From contig NZ_CANLZV010000001.1 in NCBI RefSeq assembly GCF_947495665.1, positions 434,001 through 498,000 of the forward strand: DNA of 64,000 nt, written 5' to 3'. Shown here in pieces: positions 19,002 to 28,357 of this stretch. The DNA comes from an uncultured Sunxiuqinia sp. GTDB lineage: Bacteria > Bacteroidota > Bacteroidia > Bacteroidales > Prolixibacteraceae. The notes under the pieces are model-generated. The model saw only the letters and a list, made by a program, of their open reading frames with translations, had not been told where the DNA came from and ran no database searches. The position numbers and the translations under genes were made by a program. Within the stretch, counting starts at the first letter, position 1. Every line of letters starts with the position of its first letter.

Positions 19002-19419
19002 GTTTAGAATGTTGGTTATGGTTTAAGTGTGTTTCTAATATTTAATACTGTTTAACGGTTGTTTTTACTCAACGAAAATTAAAAATAAGTTTTTTGGAGC
19101 TAATTGCTTGATGAGAGACGCTATTTCACTTGTCGTTTACGGGATAGTACTGATGTGTTTAAGAACAGGGACAGTCTCATGAGCTTGTTGGGTATTACCT
19201 GAAGGAGGATTGGAATGGGCTTAAACGCTTATTTTATGCGGAGTTCTAAACGCGGCCTTTTTTGCCTGTATTTGACGTTTTATTGAATAATGGCTCTGAA
19301 AGACAGGATGGTACCGGATAGTGGTTAATGAAAAACAGGCTAACTTTTGTACCTTGTGAAATGACTAGCTCGGAAGAAAGTTATTCGCAATACCTAAAAT
19401 AACCTAATTCTAAACCATC
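19002..19419. other. Divergent regulatory region between GH2 and GH78 genes
   Basis: This stretch must hold promoters for both glycosidase genes. TAACTTTTG at about 19332 is one base off the -7 consensus for the GH78 side. AAGGAGG at 19202-19208 is a perfect Shine-Dalgarno site leading into a 23-codon reading frame, listed separately. I find no clear operator palindrome. Confidence 0.5.
19215..19286 (+). CDS. Possible 23-residue small ORF with strong ribosome site
   Basis: ATG at 19215 lies six bases after AAGGAGG, which is unusual in this sequence, where most genes lack such a site. The product would be a short hydrophobic and basic peptide (starts MGLNAYFMRSSKRG, ends YLTFY). It could be a leader peptide for the GH78 gene or chance; nothing else supports it. 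Confidence 0.25.
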   Translation: MGLNAYFMRSSKRGLFCLYLTFY

Positions 19420-22140
19420 ATGAAAAGACGAATTCTTCTGTTATTTATTCTTTCAATCAGTGTTGTTCCTTTAGTGGCTCAAGTGCAGATTACCAATTTG
19501 TTGGTTGAAAACAGACAAGAACCTTTGGGCATTGATGATCCCATGCCCCGTTTGAGTTGGCAGCTACTTGCCGACAAACGAAATGTGATGCAAACAGCTT
19601 ATGAAATTAGGGTCAGTCCGGATCTGAAAGCATTGAAGCAAGGGAGAAAATTGAGCTGGCACTCCGGGCTTGTTCAGTCCGACCAGTCCGTATTGGTTCC
19701 TTACAAAGGAAGTGAATTGGCGCCGGGCACTCCATATTACTGGCAGGTAAGGGTTCGTGACAACAAGGGAAAACTATCGAAATGGAGTGATCCTTCTTTT
19801 TTTGTTACTGGTCTTCAGCAAGCTGCTAATTGGCAGGCTCAGTGGATTCAGGTTGGTTTTAAAGAGCAAAAGAGTCGGCCTTCACCTTTGTTTCGCAAGG
19901 AATTTACCAGCGACAAAAAGCTTGTGCAGGCCTTGGCTTTTATCACCGCCAAAGGTGTTTACGAGGCAGAGATTAATGGGCAAAAGGTGGGAGACCTTTG
20001 TTTGGCACCGGGCTGGACTTCATACAATAAACGCTTGCAGTATCAAACGTATGATGTAACTGACTTGATAAACGAAGGCAATAATGCCGTGGGCGTAACC
20101 TTAGGCAATGGTTGGTATCGCGGAAATATTGGGTTTGAGGGGAAGGTGGATGCTTATGGCAACCAGCTGGCTTTGCTTTTTCAGCTGGAACTGACGTATG
20201 ATGATGGCTCAACAGCAGTGGTTTTGTCCGATGGAAGCTGGAAATCATCGACTGGGCCTATCGTTTATTCCGAAATTTATCATGGCGAAACCTACGATGC
20301 GCGTCTGGAGCAGAAAGGCTGGTCTGAAGCCGGATTTAACGACAGTGGCTGGAGCGATGTAGAGGTGAAAAATTACTCCAAGACAATTTTGGTTACAACA
20401 GAGAATGAACCCATTCGAAAGCAGGAAATATTCCATCCGGTAGAAATACTAGAAACACCGGTGGGAGACCAGGTGATTGATTTTGGACAGAATGTTGTGG
20501 GCTGGGTACAAATGAAAGTGGCCGGAAAAGCAGGCGATAAAATTACCATTACCCACACCGAAGTACTGGATAAGGACGGTAATTTTTACACCGAAAGCCT
20601 GCGGTCGGCCAGGCAGCAAAATACCTTCATTTTAAAAGGGGAGGGCTTGGAAGAATTTGAACCGCACTTTACCTGGCAAGGTTTCCGGTACATTAAGGTT
20701 GAAGGTTATCCGGGAGAATTGAAGCCTGAAAATTTTACGGCAACAGCCCTTTATTCGGATATGGAGCTAACGGGTTCCTTTGAATGTTCGGATGACTTGG
20801 TTAACCAGCTGCAGCATAACATTCAGTGGGGGCAGCGAGGTAATTTTCTGGATGTGCCGACCGACTGTCCGCAACGCGACGAGCGTTTGGGATGGACAGG
20901 TGATGCGCAGGCCTTTGCCCGTACCGCAAGTTTCAATTTTAGGGTGCACAGTTTCTTTGATAAATGGCTGAAAGACGTTGCGGCCGACCAGTATGCAAAT
21001 GGCGGAGTGCCTTATGTTGTTCCTGATGTTTTGAACAATAAGCAGGTTAGCCCGGGGTGGGCCGATGTAGCCACCATTGCTCCCTGGACCATGTATTTGG
21101 CCTATGGTGACAAGGATTTGCTGGAAACTCAGTATGCAAGTATGAAAGCTTGGGTGGACTATATTCAGCATGTGAGTCATAAGAATTTGTGGCGGCCGAA
21201 ACATTCTTTTGGTGACTGGTTGTTTTACCGTCCGTTTGATGATAACTCGGGCATGTCGGCCGTTACCGACAAGAGTTTAATTGCTCAGGCTTTTTATGCT
21301 CATTCCACCCAGTTGCTTATTCAGGCAGCGCAAGTGCTGGGCAAGCAGGACGATGTAAAAGTGTATCAGGATTTGCTGGCGCAGATTAAGCATGCTTTTA
21401 CTGAGGAATACATGACACCCAAAGGAAAATTGGTTTCCGGTACGCAAACAGCTTATGTGCTGGCACTTCATTTCGATTTATTGCCCGAAGAACTTCGGGA
21501 TCAGGCGGCAAAACGCCTGGTGGATAACATTCGGCTTTACAACACTCACCTGACCACCGGTTTTTTAGGAACGCCTTACCTGTGTCATGTGCTTTCTCGT
21601 TTTGGTTATACCGATGTGGCTTACGAACTGTTGATGCAAAAGACCTATCCATCGTGGCTCTACCCGGTAACCATGGGCGCCACCACCATCTGGGAGCGTT
21701 GGGACGGCATTAAGCCGGATGGCACTTTTCAAACGCCGGGCATGAATTCGTTTAACCATTATGCGTATGGAGCTATTGGCGACTGGTTGTACCGCGTGGT
21801 TGCCGGTATCGATACAGAGGTTGATCAGCCGGGGTATAAAGCAATCCGGATTCAGCCGCAGCTTGGAGAACCATTAACCCATGCCAAAGCAGAACTGAAG
21901 ACCTACTACGGTACCGTTGTGTCGGGATGGGAAAAAGGGGTTGATAAAGTGACCTTGCAGGTTTCGGTGCCGGTGAATACCAAGGCGATTGTTGCCATCC
22001 CGGCTTCTGATGCGGCCGCCATCACTGAAGGAGGTAAGCAACTCTCCGAATTCAAGGAAATAACACTATTGGGCCAGGAAAACGGTCGGGTTTTGGTTCA
22101 AATCGGTTCGGGGGATTACTTGTTTGAATGGGGCAACTAG
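19420..22140 (+). CDS. Secreted GH78 alpha-L-rhamnosidase
   Basis: A 906-residue enzyme removing alpha-L-rhamnose from plant or bacterial glycans. Signal peptide about 1-20 (SVVPLVAQ). A fibronectin-like domain (25-130), the rhamnosidase N domains (about 140-460) and the (alpha/alpha)6 barrel (about 465-800) follow. The barrel has the GH78 acid-containing block CPQRDERLGWTGDA (D487, E488) and TIWERWDGI. A C-terminal beta domain closes it. The length is typical. It pairs with the divergent GH2 enzyme. Confidence 0.92.
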   Translation: MKRRILLLFILSISVVPLVAQVQITNLLVENRQEPLGIDDPMPRLSWQLLADKRNVMQTAYEIRVSPDLKALKQGRKLSWHSGLVQSDQSVLVPYKGSELAPGTPYYWQVRVRDNKGKLSKWSDPSFFVTGLQQAANWQAQWIQVGFKEQKSRPSPLFRKEFTSDKKLVQALAFITAKGVYEAEINGQKVGDLCLAPGWTSYNKRLQYQTYDVTDLINEGNNAVGVTLGNGWYRGNIGFEGKVDAYGNQLALLFQLELTYDDGSTAVVLSDGSWKSSTGPIVYSEIYHGETYDARLEQKGWSEAGFNDSGWSDVEVKNYSKTILVTTENEPIRKQEIFHPVEILETPVGDQVIDFGQNVVGWVQMKVAGKAGDKITITHTEVLDKDGNFYTESLRSARQQNTFILKGEGLEEFEPHFTWQGFRYIKVEGYPGELKPENFTATALYSDMELTGSFECSDDLVNQLQHNIQWGQRGNFLDVPTDCPQRDERLGWTGDAQAFARTASFNFRVHSFFDKWLKDVAADQYANGGVPYVVPDVLNNKQVSPGWADVATIAPWTMYLAYGDKDLLETQYASMKAWVDYIQHVSHKNLWRPKHSFGDWLFYRPFDDNSGMSAVTDKSLIAQAFYAHSTQLLIQAAQVLGKQDDVKVYQDLLAQIKHAFTEEYMTPKGKLVSGTQTAYVLALHFDLLPEELRDQAAKRLVDNIRLYNTHLTTGFLGTPYLCHVLSRFGYTDVAYELLMQKTYPSWLYPVTMGATTIWERWDGIKPDGTFQTPGMNSFNHYAYGAIGDWLYRVVAGIDTEVDQPGYKAIRIQPQLGEPLTHAKAELKTYYGTVVSGWEKGVDKVTLQVSVPVNTKAIVAIPASDAAAITEGGKQLSEFKEITLLGQENGRVLVQIGSGDYLFEWGN

Positions 22141-22212
22141 CATAAATTCCAGCTTGGGAAAACTAAAAGCCGGCCTTGTTGCGATGGTGCCATTCAAGGC
22201 CTGCTCAAAAAT

Positions 22213-22380
22213 GACCGGACTTTTCTGAAAAAAGTCCGGAGAGAAATTAAAAAAGTCCAGACTTTATTTAAAAATGTCTGGACTTTTTTCTGGAAATCTC
22301 CTGACCTTTTTTGAAAAACAACAGGACTTTTTCTGAAAAAGTCAGGATGTTTTTTTTCCAGATCAGGATATTTTTGGGCT
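22213..22380. repeat. Degenerate tandem array, eight 21-nt units, hairpin-forming
   Basis: Read in steps of 21 from 22213, eight units share a pattern close to GTCNGGACTTTTTTCTGAAA. Neighbouring units are partly complementary, giving hairpins such as CCGGACTTTT/AAAAGTCCGG and AAAAAAGTCCAGAC/GTCTGGACTTTTTT. It lies between the convergent GH78 and NlpE-like genes, so some hairpins may end transcription, but the regular period is more than a terminator needs. Units 5-6 are shifted by one or two bases. Confidence 0.8.
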
Positions 22381-22407
22381 TAACTTAATACTGGCTTAAA
22401 AATGGCG

Positions 22408-23139
22408 TTAGTTGGAGCCCCCTGAATCACGCTGAAAAGTCAGCTTGCCGGAAGCATTGGACAGGGTCAGGCTTTGCTTGGCTTGTTTTACCTTCCAGCT
22501 TTGTTCATTCAAGGTTTTCAGAAACTCCGTTTCGTACTGATCATCAAAGCAGGCCATTTTTGTCGCCATAATCATTCCAAATTGAATGGAATCTCCGCTT
22601 AGTTCGAAGTTGCCGCCAATCCGGTTGCAGCCACCAAAACCACTAAACCGGTTTGCGTCAAGCTGAAACTCGATATAAGGCGCATTCTCGCCTTCAACGG
22701 TGGTCGTATTCATTTGTGTCAGTATCCACTTTCCGCTCAGGTCAATCTGTTGGGCTGCCTTCTCCGATTTATTCAGAATATACCAGTCGGCATAGCCCGA
22801 TTCAATGGGATTGCCATAAATATCAAGAATGACCAGTTGATTGTTTTTAATGACAAATTGTTTCAGTCCTTCGTGTTGGTCCTTGTCTTTCAGGTGAACG
22901 ATGGTGTCGTTCACAATTTCAAAGGTCCCTGAATTACGAAAAGTTCCATCTTCCCGGTCCAGGTAAGTGGAGCTTTCCGAATAGGTACGGTCTTTATTCA
23001 ACGAAAGCGAGTACATAATGCCCGGGCAATCGGCACAAGGTAACTCACCGGTATAATTGCCAACAGGCACAACCAGTTTTTTGCTGGCACAAGATTGCAT
23101 GAGTGCGAAAACGAAGATTAACCAACTTAATTTTTTCAT
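22408..23139 (-). CDS. NlpE-like / META-domain lipoprotein
   Basis: A 243-residue lipoprotein (lipobox region MQSC at residue 17). The N-terminal half is NlpE-like with the CxxC motif in GELPCADCPGI; NlpE proteins sense copper or surface stress. The C-terminal half (about 135-240) is a META/HslJ-like domain with the typical FGGCNRIGGNF. The fusion of both domains occurs in Bacteroidota. The gene stands alone on the minus strand. A stress or metal role is inference. Confidence 0.85.
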   Translation of the reverse strand: MKKLSWLIFVFALMQSCASKKLVVPVGNYTGELPCADCPGIMYSLSLNKDRTYSESSTYLDREDGTFRNSGTFEIVNDTIVHLKDKDQHEGLKQFVIKNNQLVILDIYGNPIESGYADWYILNKSEKAAQQIDLSGKWILTQMNTTTVEGENAPYIEFQLDANRFSGFGGCNRIGGNFELSGDSIQFGMIMATKMACFDDQYETEFLKTLNEQSWKVKQAKQSLTLSNASGKLTFQRDSGGSN

Positions 23140-23311
23140 TATATTCTGTTCTTATATGTTATAGGCGTTTCGGACGGCCAAGTAGATCGAACGGCTGAAA
23201 GCCTAAAGCGTTTAACGGATAACGTAGATGCTAAATTAGTAAAGAGGTTGCGTTGGGGCTTCAATTTCGGAAAAATTAACGATTATTAACAGTGGGGTAA
23301 CAGTAATGTCA

Positions 23312-23343
23312 TTTAACAATCGCTAACTAATTGACTATATTTG
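23312..23343 (+). promoter_or_regulatory. Bacteroidota-type promoter for secreted C1 peptidase
   Basis: TATATTTG (23336-23343) matches TAnnTTTG exactly, with TTTA (23312-23315) 20 nt upstream as a one-mismatch -33. The ATG follows 34 nt later. Confidence 0.5.
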
Positions 23344-23377
23344 GCGAACTTTTATAGAATTTATTTGATATTTACTT

Positions 23378-24580
23378 ATGAATAATTTAAAGAAGCACTT
23401 GTTGCTGGCATTAACGGCCTTGTTAATTGTTGGCGGAGTGAGTGCACAGGAAGAGGAGACGAAAGGCTACCAGTTTACAACGATCAAAGACATACCGATT
23501 ACTTCGGTTAAAGATCAGCACCGCTCCGGAACTTGTTGGTCTTTTTCAGGTTTAAGCTTTTTAGAGGCTGAAATGTTGCGCATCGGAAAACCCGAGGTGG
23601 ACTTGTCTGAAATGTTTATAGTATGGCATACTTACGACGAAAAGAGCATGAAATATGTGCGCTTGCACGGAAACCTGAACTTTTCGGCAGGAGGTGCTTT
23701 TCATGATGTAACAAAGATCATTAAACGATATGGGATTGTTCCGGAAGAAGCATATACCGGCTTAAACTATGGCGAAAATCAGCACGTACATGGTGAAATG
23801 GATCGTATCCTGAAAAATCAGGTGGAAGCCGTTATTCAAAATCCGAATAAGAAACTGAGCCCGGCTTGGCGCGAGTCTGTTCGGGGAACCTTGAATTCTT
23901 ACCTGGGCGAAATTCCGGCTAAGTTTGACTACCAAGGCGCAAGCTATACACCTATGAGCTTTGCTTCGGAATATACCGGTTTGGATATGGACGACTATGT
24001 GGAGGTAAGTTCGTATACGCACCATCCGTTTTACTCGAAATTTATTATTGAAGTTCCGGATAACTGGATGTGGGATGAAGTGTACAACGTGCCTTTGGAT
24101 GAGTTGGAAGCAATCATTGACAACTCCATCGAAAACGGGTACACGGTTGCCTGGGCTGCCGATGTAAGTGAAAAAGGATTCAGCACCTCGAAAAAAGGAG
24201 TGGCTGTTGTTCCGGCAGTAGACAAGCAGGAAATGAACGATGCGGAAATTGCCCGTTGGGAAGAAATGTCGGAATCAGAAAGAAACAACCAACTGTATAG
24301 CCTCGAAAAACCGGGTTCGGAAAAGATAATTACACAGGAAATCCGCCAGGAAGCTTTTGATAATTATCAAACCACCGACGATCATGGAATGTTGATTGTG
24401 GGTACAGCAAAAGATCAGAATGGAACGGTTTATTACAAAGTAAAAAACTCTTGGGGTGAATACAATGTTTACGATGGATTCTTCTATGCCTCGAAACCTT
24501 ATGTACGCTACAAAACAATGAGTATTATGGTACACAAAGATGCCATTCCGAAGAGTATCCGAAAGAAATTAAATCTGTAA
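23378..24580 (+). CDS. Secreted C1-family cysteine peptidase (bleomycin hydrolase/PepC-like)
   Basis: A 400-residue papain-fold peptidase of the C1B type with a signal peptide (about 1-23, GGVSAQ). The active-site residues are present: oxyanion Gln in KDQHRSG, C53 in GTCWSF, H336 in DDHGML, and N357 in KNSWGE. The C-terminus (KSIRKKLNL) is extended compared with self-processing PepC enzymes. Its export differs from the usual cytoplasmic PepC, so it probably degrades peptides in the periplasm. It is a single gene with its own promoter and terminator. Confidence 0.9.
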   Translation: MNNLKKHLLLALTALLIVGGVSAQEEETKGYQFTTIKDIPITSVKDQHRSGTCWSFSGLSFLEAEMLRIGKPEVDLSEMFIVWHTYDEKSMKYVRLHGNLNFSAGGAFHDVTKIIKRYGIVPEEAYTGLNYGENQHVHGEMDRILKNQVEAVIQNPNKKLSPAWRESVRGTLNSYLGEIPAKFDYQGASYTPMSFASEYTGLDMDDYVEVSSYTHHPFYSKFIIEVPDNWMWDEVYNVPLDELEAIIDNSIENGYTVAWAADVSEKGFSTSKKGVAVVPAVDKQEMNDAEIARWEEMSESERNNQLYSLEKPGSEKIITQEIRQEAFDNYQTTDDHGMLIVGTAKDQNGTVYYKVKNSWGEYNVYDGFFYASKPYVRYKTMSIMVHKDAIPKSIRKKLNL

Positions 24581-24585
24581 AGAGA

Positions 24586-24613
24586 AAAAGCTCCCAACAC
24601 CATGGGAGTTTTT
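24586..24613 (+). terminator. Terminator of C1 peptidase gene
   Basis: CTCCCA, loop ACACCA, TGGGAG, followed by eight T residues. Confidence 0.8.
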
Positions 24614-24750
24614 TTTATGTCTTTTGTTCGGCGATTCTTATCTTTGGCTTTTCATTGGTACCGGTAATGCACAAGCTGTCCTAAATTAGATTTTAGGCAT
24701 AGTCCGTGCAAACATAAACGTAACTAAAAACAAATCAGGGCCGTCAATTC

Positions 24751-25638
24751 ATGAAGCGTTGCTTACTTTTTATATTAACTTGTTTTTTCGTGGGAAGTAT
24801 TCATGCGCAGGAAGATTGGTCGTGGTGGAACGAAACGCACGGATGGGAGCCAGGGATGCCGGGCTGGCGAAGTTTTTTGATTATTAGTCCGGGCTATTTG
24901 GGACCCAATGCTTTGCCAGTGCCATCGTTGACCAAAGGTGTGCTGGAAACCGGCAAAAGCTTTACCCTGAGTGCTGATTTTCATTTTCGAAGTGGCGATC
25001 CGACTCAAAACATGGCCGGACGTTTTTATTATTCGTTTTCTGATCGGATTGCCATTGAGTTGTATGGCGTGCTTGTGGAGCACTATTCCATGTCGGACGA
25101 AGTGCGTGATGAGCGTGCTGCACGCGACCGTGATGGCAGAGGCCTGGCTACCGGCGATCTGTATTTCTCCACCTTGGTTCAGCTGGTGAAAGGAGAAGCT
25201 TTTCCAAACACGGTTTTGCGGATGACCGGTAAAACAGCATCAGGACGCCGCTACGATGCTGCACGCTATACCGATAGTCCAGGGTATTATTTTGACTTGA
25301 GCTTTTCAAAGGAAATCCCGTTTCAGGGCAATCAATGGCAAGGACTCCCGTTTGCGTCGGTGGGCTTTTACTCCTGGCAAACAAACGATATGGACAACTT
25401 GCAAAATGACGCCTTCCTGTATGGCGGGGGAATGGAGTTGAGCAATGAAAAGTGGACATTTACAAATTCGTTAAGCGGCTATTCCGGCTACAAGAATGAA
25501 CGGGACAAACCCATGGTTTATACCCTAACGGTGAAGCGGGAATTGAAAAAAAACGCCATCCAGTTTCAGTACATGTATGGAATACGCGACTGGCAATATC
25601 AAACATTTAAATTGGCTTATTCATGGCAATGGGAATAA
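24751..25638 (+). CDS. Outer-membrane beta-barrel protein, unknown function
   Basis: A 295-residue protein with a signal peptide (about 1-19, GSIHAQ) and alternating aromatic strands consistent with a small outer-membrane barrel ending in an aromatic-rich strand (LAYSWQWE). I do not recognise the family. It overlaps the following PAP2 phosphatase gene by 16 nt, so the two proteins are probably made together and may work on the same lipid. A TATCTTTG at 24639-24646 could be its -7 element. Confidence 0.75.
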   Translation: MKRCLLFILTCFFVGSIHAQEDWSWWNETHGWEPGMPGWRSFLIISPGYLGPNALPVPSLTKGVLETGKSFTLSADFHFRSGDPTQNMAGRFYYSFSDRIAIELYGVLVEHYSMSDEVRDERAARDRDGRGLATGDLYFSTLVQLVKGEAFPNTVLRMTGKTASGRRYDAARYTDSPGYYFDLSFSKEIPFQGNQWQGLPFASVGFYSWQTNDMDNLQNDAFLYGGGMELSNEKWTFTNSLSGYSGYKNERDKPMVYTLTVKRELKKNAIQFQYMYGIRDWQYQTFKLAYSWQWE

Positions 25639-26315
25639 AACAGACTGTTACTAATTTATATCGCAGCAAAGGGTTTACGGGTTTTTTGTATGCCTATGGC
25701 GTATTTCTGGTTCTTGGGATCATCGTTTTTTTAACCACCCAACATGGAGATGTTGTTTTATTTCTGAATCGCTATTCCCGAATTGAATGGGATGGTTTTG
25801 TTGAGTTTCTGACTGACCTGGGGCTGGGAACTTATGTGGCCGGAGCCATGGTGCTTCTGCTGTTCTGGAAAATTCGCTATGGCCTAACCGGCCTGGTAAC
25901 ACTTGGGCTGGTGGGTATCTTTACCAACTTGCTGAAAAAGGGTGTGTTTGACGAGCGGATGCGCCCGTTCAATTATTTTTACTACGATGATTTTCACCGG
26001 TTTATTTATACGGCGGAGCTTAATTATCATTACAGCTTTCCTTCGGGGCACACCATGACTATTTTTGCAGCCATGAGTTTGATGGCTTATTTTGCCGGGA
26101 AAAGATGGATTGGCCTGCTGTTTTTTGTGCTTGCTTTAAGCATTGGATTTTCGCGTATTTATCTGTTGCAGCACTTCTTTCTGGATGTGTATGTTGGATC
26201 GTTTGTTGGCGTTATTTGCACCGTTTTGGCCCTAATGCTATTGAATGGTCTGCTTCGACTTGACCGTTACGCCTGGTTCGAAAAGCCGATCCACCGTATT
26301 CGATTTAAAAAATAA
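25623..26315 (+). CDS. PAP2-family membrane phosphatase
   Basis: A 230-residue integral membrane phosphatase. The three PAP2 motifs are visible: KKGVFDERMRPF (K...RP), FPSGHTM, and SRIYLLQHFFLDV (SR...H...D). Hydrophobic helices surround them, so the active site should face the periplasm. Likely substrates are undecaprenyl or lipid A phosphates; this is inference. It is translationally coupled to the upstream barrel gene and converges on the DUF4954 gene. Confidence 0.88.
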   Translation: MAMGIKQTVTNLYRSKGFTGFLYAYGVFLVLGIIVFLTTQHGDVVLFLNRYSRIEWDGFVEFLTDLGLGTYVAGAMVLLLFWKIRYGLTGLVTLGLVGIFTNLLKKGVFDERMRPFNYFYYDDFHRFIYTAELNYHYSFPSGHTMTIFAAMSLMAYFAGKRWIGLLFFVLALSIGFSRIYLLQHFFLDVYVGSFVGVICTVLALMLLNGLLRLDRYAWFEKPIHRIRFKK

Positions 26316-26339
26316 GATTGGAGCACGATATGGAGAGGT

Positions 26340-26368
26340 TTAGCAGAACTATTCGATTGTTCTGCTAA
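26340..26368. terminator. Hairpin between convergent PAP2 and DUF4954 genes
   Basis: TTAGCAGAAC, 9-nt loop, GTTCTGCTAA: a perfect 10-bp inverted repeat that includes the DUF4954 stop codon. There is no T run, so the terminator role is uncertain. Confidence 0.45.
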
Positions 26369-28346
26369 GCTGCTCAACTACCCGTTTCCCCAAGGCTGTT
26401 TTTCGGTCAATATGGTTGAGTGTTTCTTTCACAAAATCATTGCTCTCGAATTTGCCGCGTACATTTTCAAAATCCAGCTGTTTGGTTTTTTGATCTCCGT
26501 CTGTGCCAAATCCAGTCATCGATTCGAGCCGGAATTCTTTTTTGGCATCCAAGTAAAGCATCTTGTCAATCTCCACAACACTTTGCAGCCATTCGTTAAT
26601 TAGCTGAATGATATCTTCAACCGAGAAATCAGCCAAAGGCTTGTCAAAGTAATGGGCGATAAACTCTACCGTCCAGTTCCATTCGTAATTGTAATAGTTG
26701 TCGTGTAAGGAATAGAAAATAGCTTCAATATCCCGCAGCTGGTTGATGCTTCCATCTTCTACGCCATTGAGCAACGCAGTTATTGAGTGTTTGGGGGCAA
26801 TCAATCCGGCCAGGTCAATCCAACTTCCGGTGCCGGTTTTAGAATCCGGCTCTAAACATACTTTTACATCCTGACGTGTTTCCAATGTGCAGGAATTTAA
26901 CCGGGTAATGATTGAGTTTCCGATGAACTTCAAAATAGCCATATGGTAGAGCTCCATTCCCCGGATAAGTGCATGACGCCTGATTTTGGTGTTATTGTAG
27001 GAATAGAAATCGCTTGTTTCTCCTGAAATACGTTGAATTTCCTTCAGCTTTCTTATGCCTTTGGCCATTTTATGAATGGTAAACGGACTTAATAAGTTGA
27101 AGTTGACATGATCCATTTTTACCGGGTCTGTTCGCTTGTCCCGTTTGGGCCATTTCAATACGTCGCGGATGGTGCCAACACTTTTCAGGTTTACTCCGGG
27201 AATCAGCCAGCTTTCATCTTCATGTTCGATGAGGTAGGAGAAAGGCATGTCGGAAGTGTCTGAGTTTTTATAGTGACGGCCCATAACCAAGGTGAAAGCC
27301 CCGATTTTTGCCGGCCAAAGCAGGTACGAGTCGCTGGTTGTTTTTGAGCCACGCTCCATTATTCCATGATGGATGGGGCCTAACTTGTACATGTGGTTGC
27401 TTTGGTTTGATCCACTGCCTGCATTACTGAATGAAAACATGCCGGCAATCAGCAGGGTCGACTTATGGTGGGTAACCGTATAGGGGCCGGCAAACAAAGA
27501 ACAGGCTTCGCCATGAAAGCCCTGAGAATTGGCAAAAAACAGCGAATTCTCGGCCGAATACTGCGTGCCCAGCCGGCAGCCCTGACCAATAAAGCATTTG
27601 TTGACAACAGCACCATCGGTCACTTGCGAGCCCGAAGAAATGATAAAGTCCTTCATAAGCACTTCATGCCCAATTTCCACCGGAGCCTCAGGCGTACTGT
27701 TTATCGAACCGTTTTCCAGCTTGCTGGCGCCATCAATCAGCGTGTGCGGACCAATTTTTACATTTTTGATTTCGCGGCAGTTGCAAATACTGGAATGACG
27801 ACCAATAAAACCGCGGTCTGATTGAATCGTACTGGTATATTCTTCAATCAGCTTTTCCAGTTGCTCATTAAAAATACGACGGTGTTTATAAAAAGCCAGC
27901 ATATAAGCCAGGTGAGCCGAAAGCTGATCGTAAATCATAACTTTTCGCCCGCCGGTTTCGTCTAAAACCGATACCTGCAGTCCATTGCCAAAAGTTGAAA
28001 CTCCGTCTACTGCCAGCAAATCAGTATTGTCAATCACAACATGGTCTTCAATGTTGTAGTTGGCAATGTAGTTTTTAATTTGATTGACAAACACATTATC
28101 GCCCAAGGTGCAGTTATGAAAGTGTGCGTGGTAAAGTCCACAGGGTTTTTCAACTTGTCCGAAAAAAGTCATGGATTCGTTGAAAATACCGAGTTGGTTT
28201 TTACCGGAAAAATGGCAGTTCCTGACTCGCATGGGGTCGAAGCCGTCCTTAACGGTAATGTTAGTCCACATGTCGGCACTGGTGTTGTTTTTTTCCAGTT
28301 GATGAATTTCTTCTGCGGTTAATGGGCGGTAGGTTATGTTTGTCAT
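26349..28346 (-). CDS. DUF4954 family protein (left-handed beta-helix-like)
   Basis: A 665-residue protein of the DUF4954 type, widespread in Bacteroidota and spirochaetes but without an assigned function. The N-terminal two thirds hold many short hexapeptide-like turns (for example IGPHTLIDGASKLENGS, GHEVLMKDFIISSGSQ) typical of left-handed beta-helix nucleotidyl- or acyltransferases; the C-terminal part is helical. There is no signal peptide. It is the last gene of a three-gene minus-strand unit with a methyltransferase and a small protein. Confidence 0.8.
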   Translation of the reverse strand: MTNITYRPLTAEEIHQLEKNNTSADMWTNITVKDGFDPMRVRNCHFSGKNQLGIFNESMTFFGQVEKPCGLYHAHFHNCTLGDNVFVNQIKNYIANYNIEDHVVIDNTDLLAVDGVSTFGNGLQVSVLDETGGRKVMIYDQLSAHLAYMLAFYKHRRIFNEQLEKLIEEYTSTIQSDRGFIGRHSSICNCREIKNVKIGPHTLIDGASKLENGSINSTPEAPVEIGHEVLMKDFIISSGSQVTDGAVVNKCFIGQGCRLGTQYSAENSLFFANSQGFHGEACSLFAGPYTVTHHKSTLLIAGMFSFSNAGSGSNQSNHMYKLGPIHHGIMERGSKTTSDSYLLWPAKIGAFTLVMGRHYKNSDTSDMPFSYLIEHEDESWLIPGVNLKSVGTIRDVLKWPKRDKRTDPVKMDHVNFNLLSPFTIHKMAKGIRKLKEIQRISGETSDFYSYNNTKIRRHALIRGMELYHMAILKFIGNSIITRLNSCTLETRQDVKVCLEPDSKTGTGSWIDLAGLIAPKHSITALLNGVEDGSINQLRDIEAIFYSLHDNYYNYEWNWTVEFIAHYFDKPLADFSVEDIIQLINEWLQSVVEIDKMLYLDAKKEFRLESMTGFGTDGDQKTKQLDFENVRGKFESNDFVKETLNHIDRKTALGKRVVEQLSRTIE

Positions 28347-28357
28347 GCTGTGGTCGT

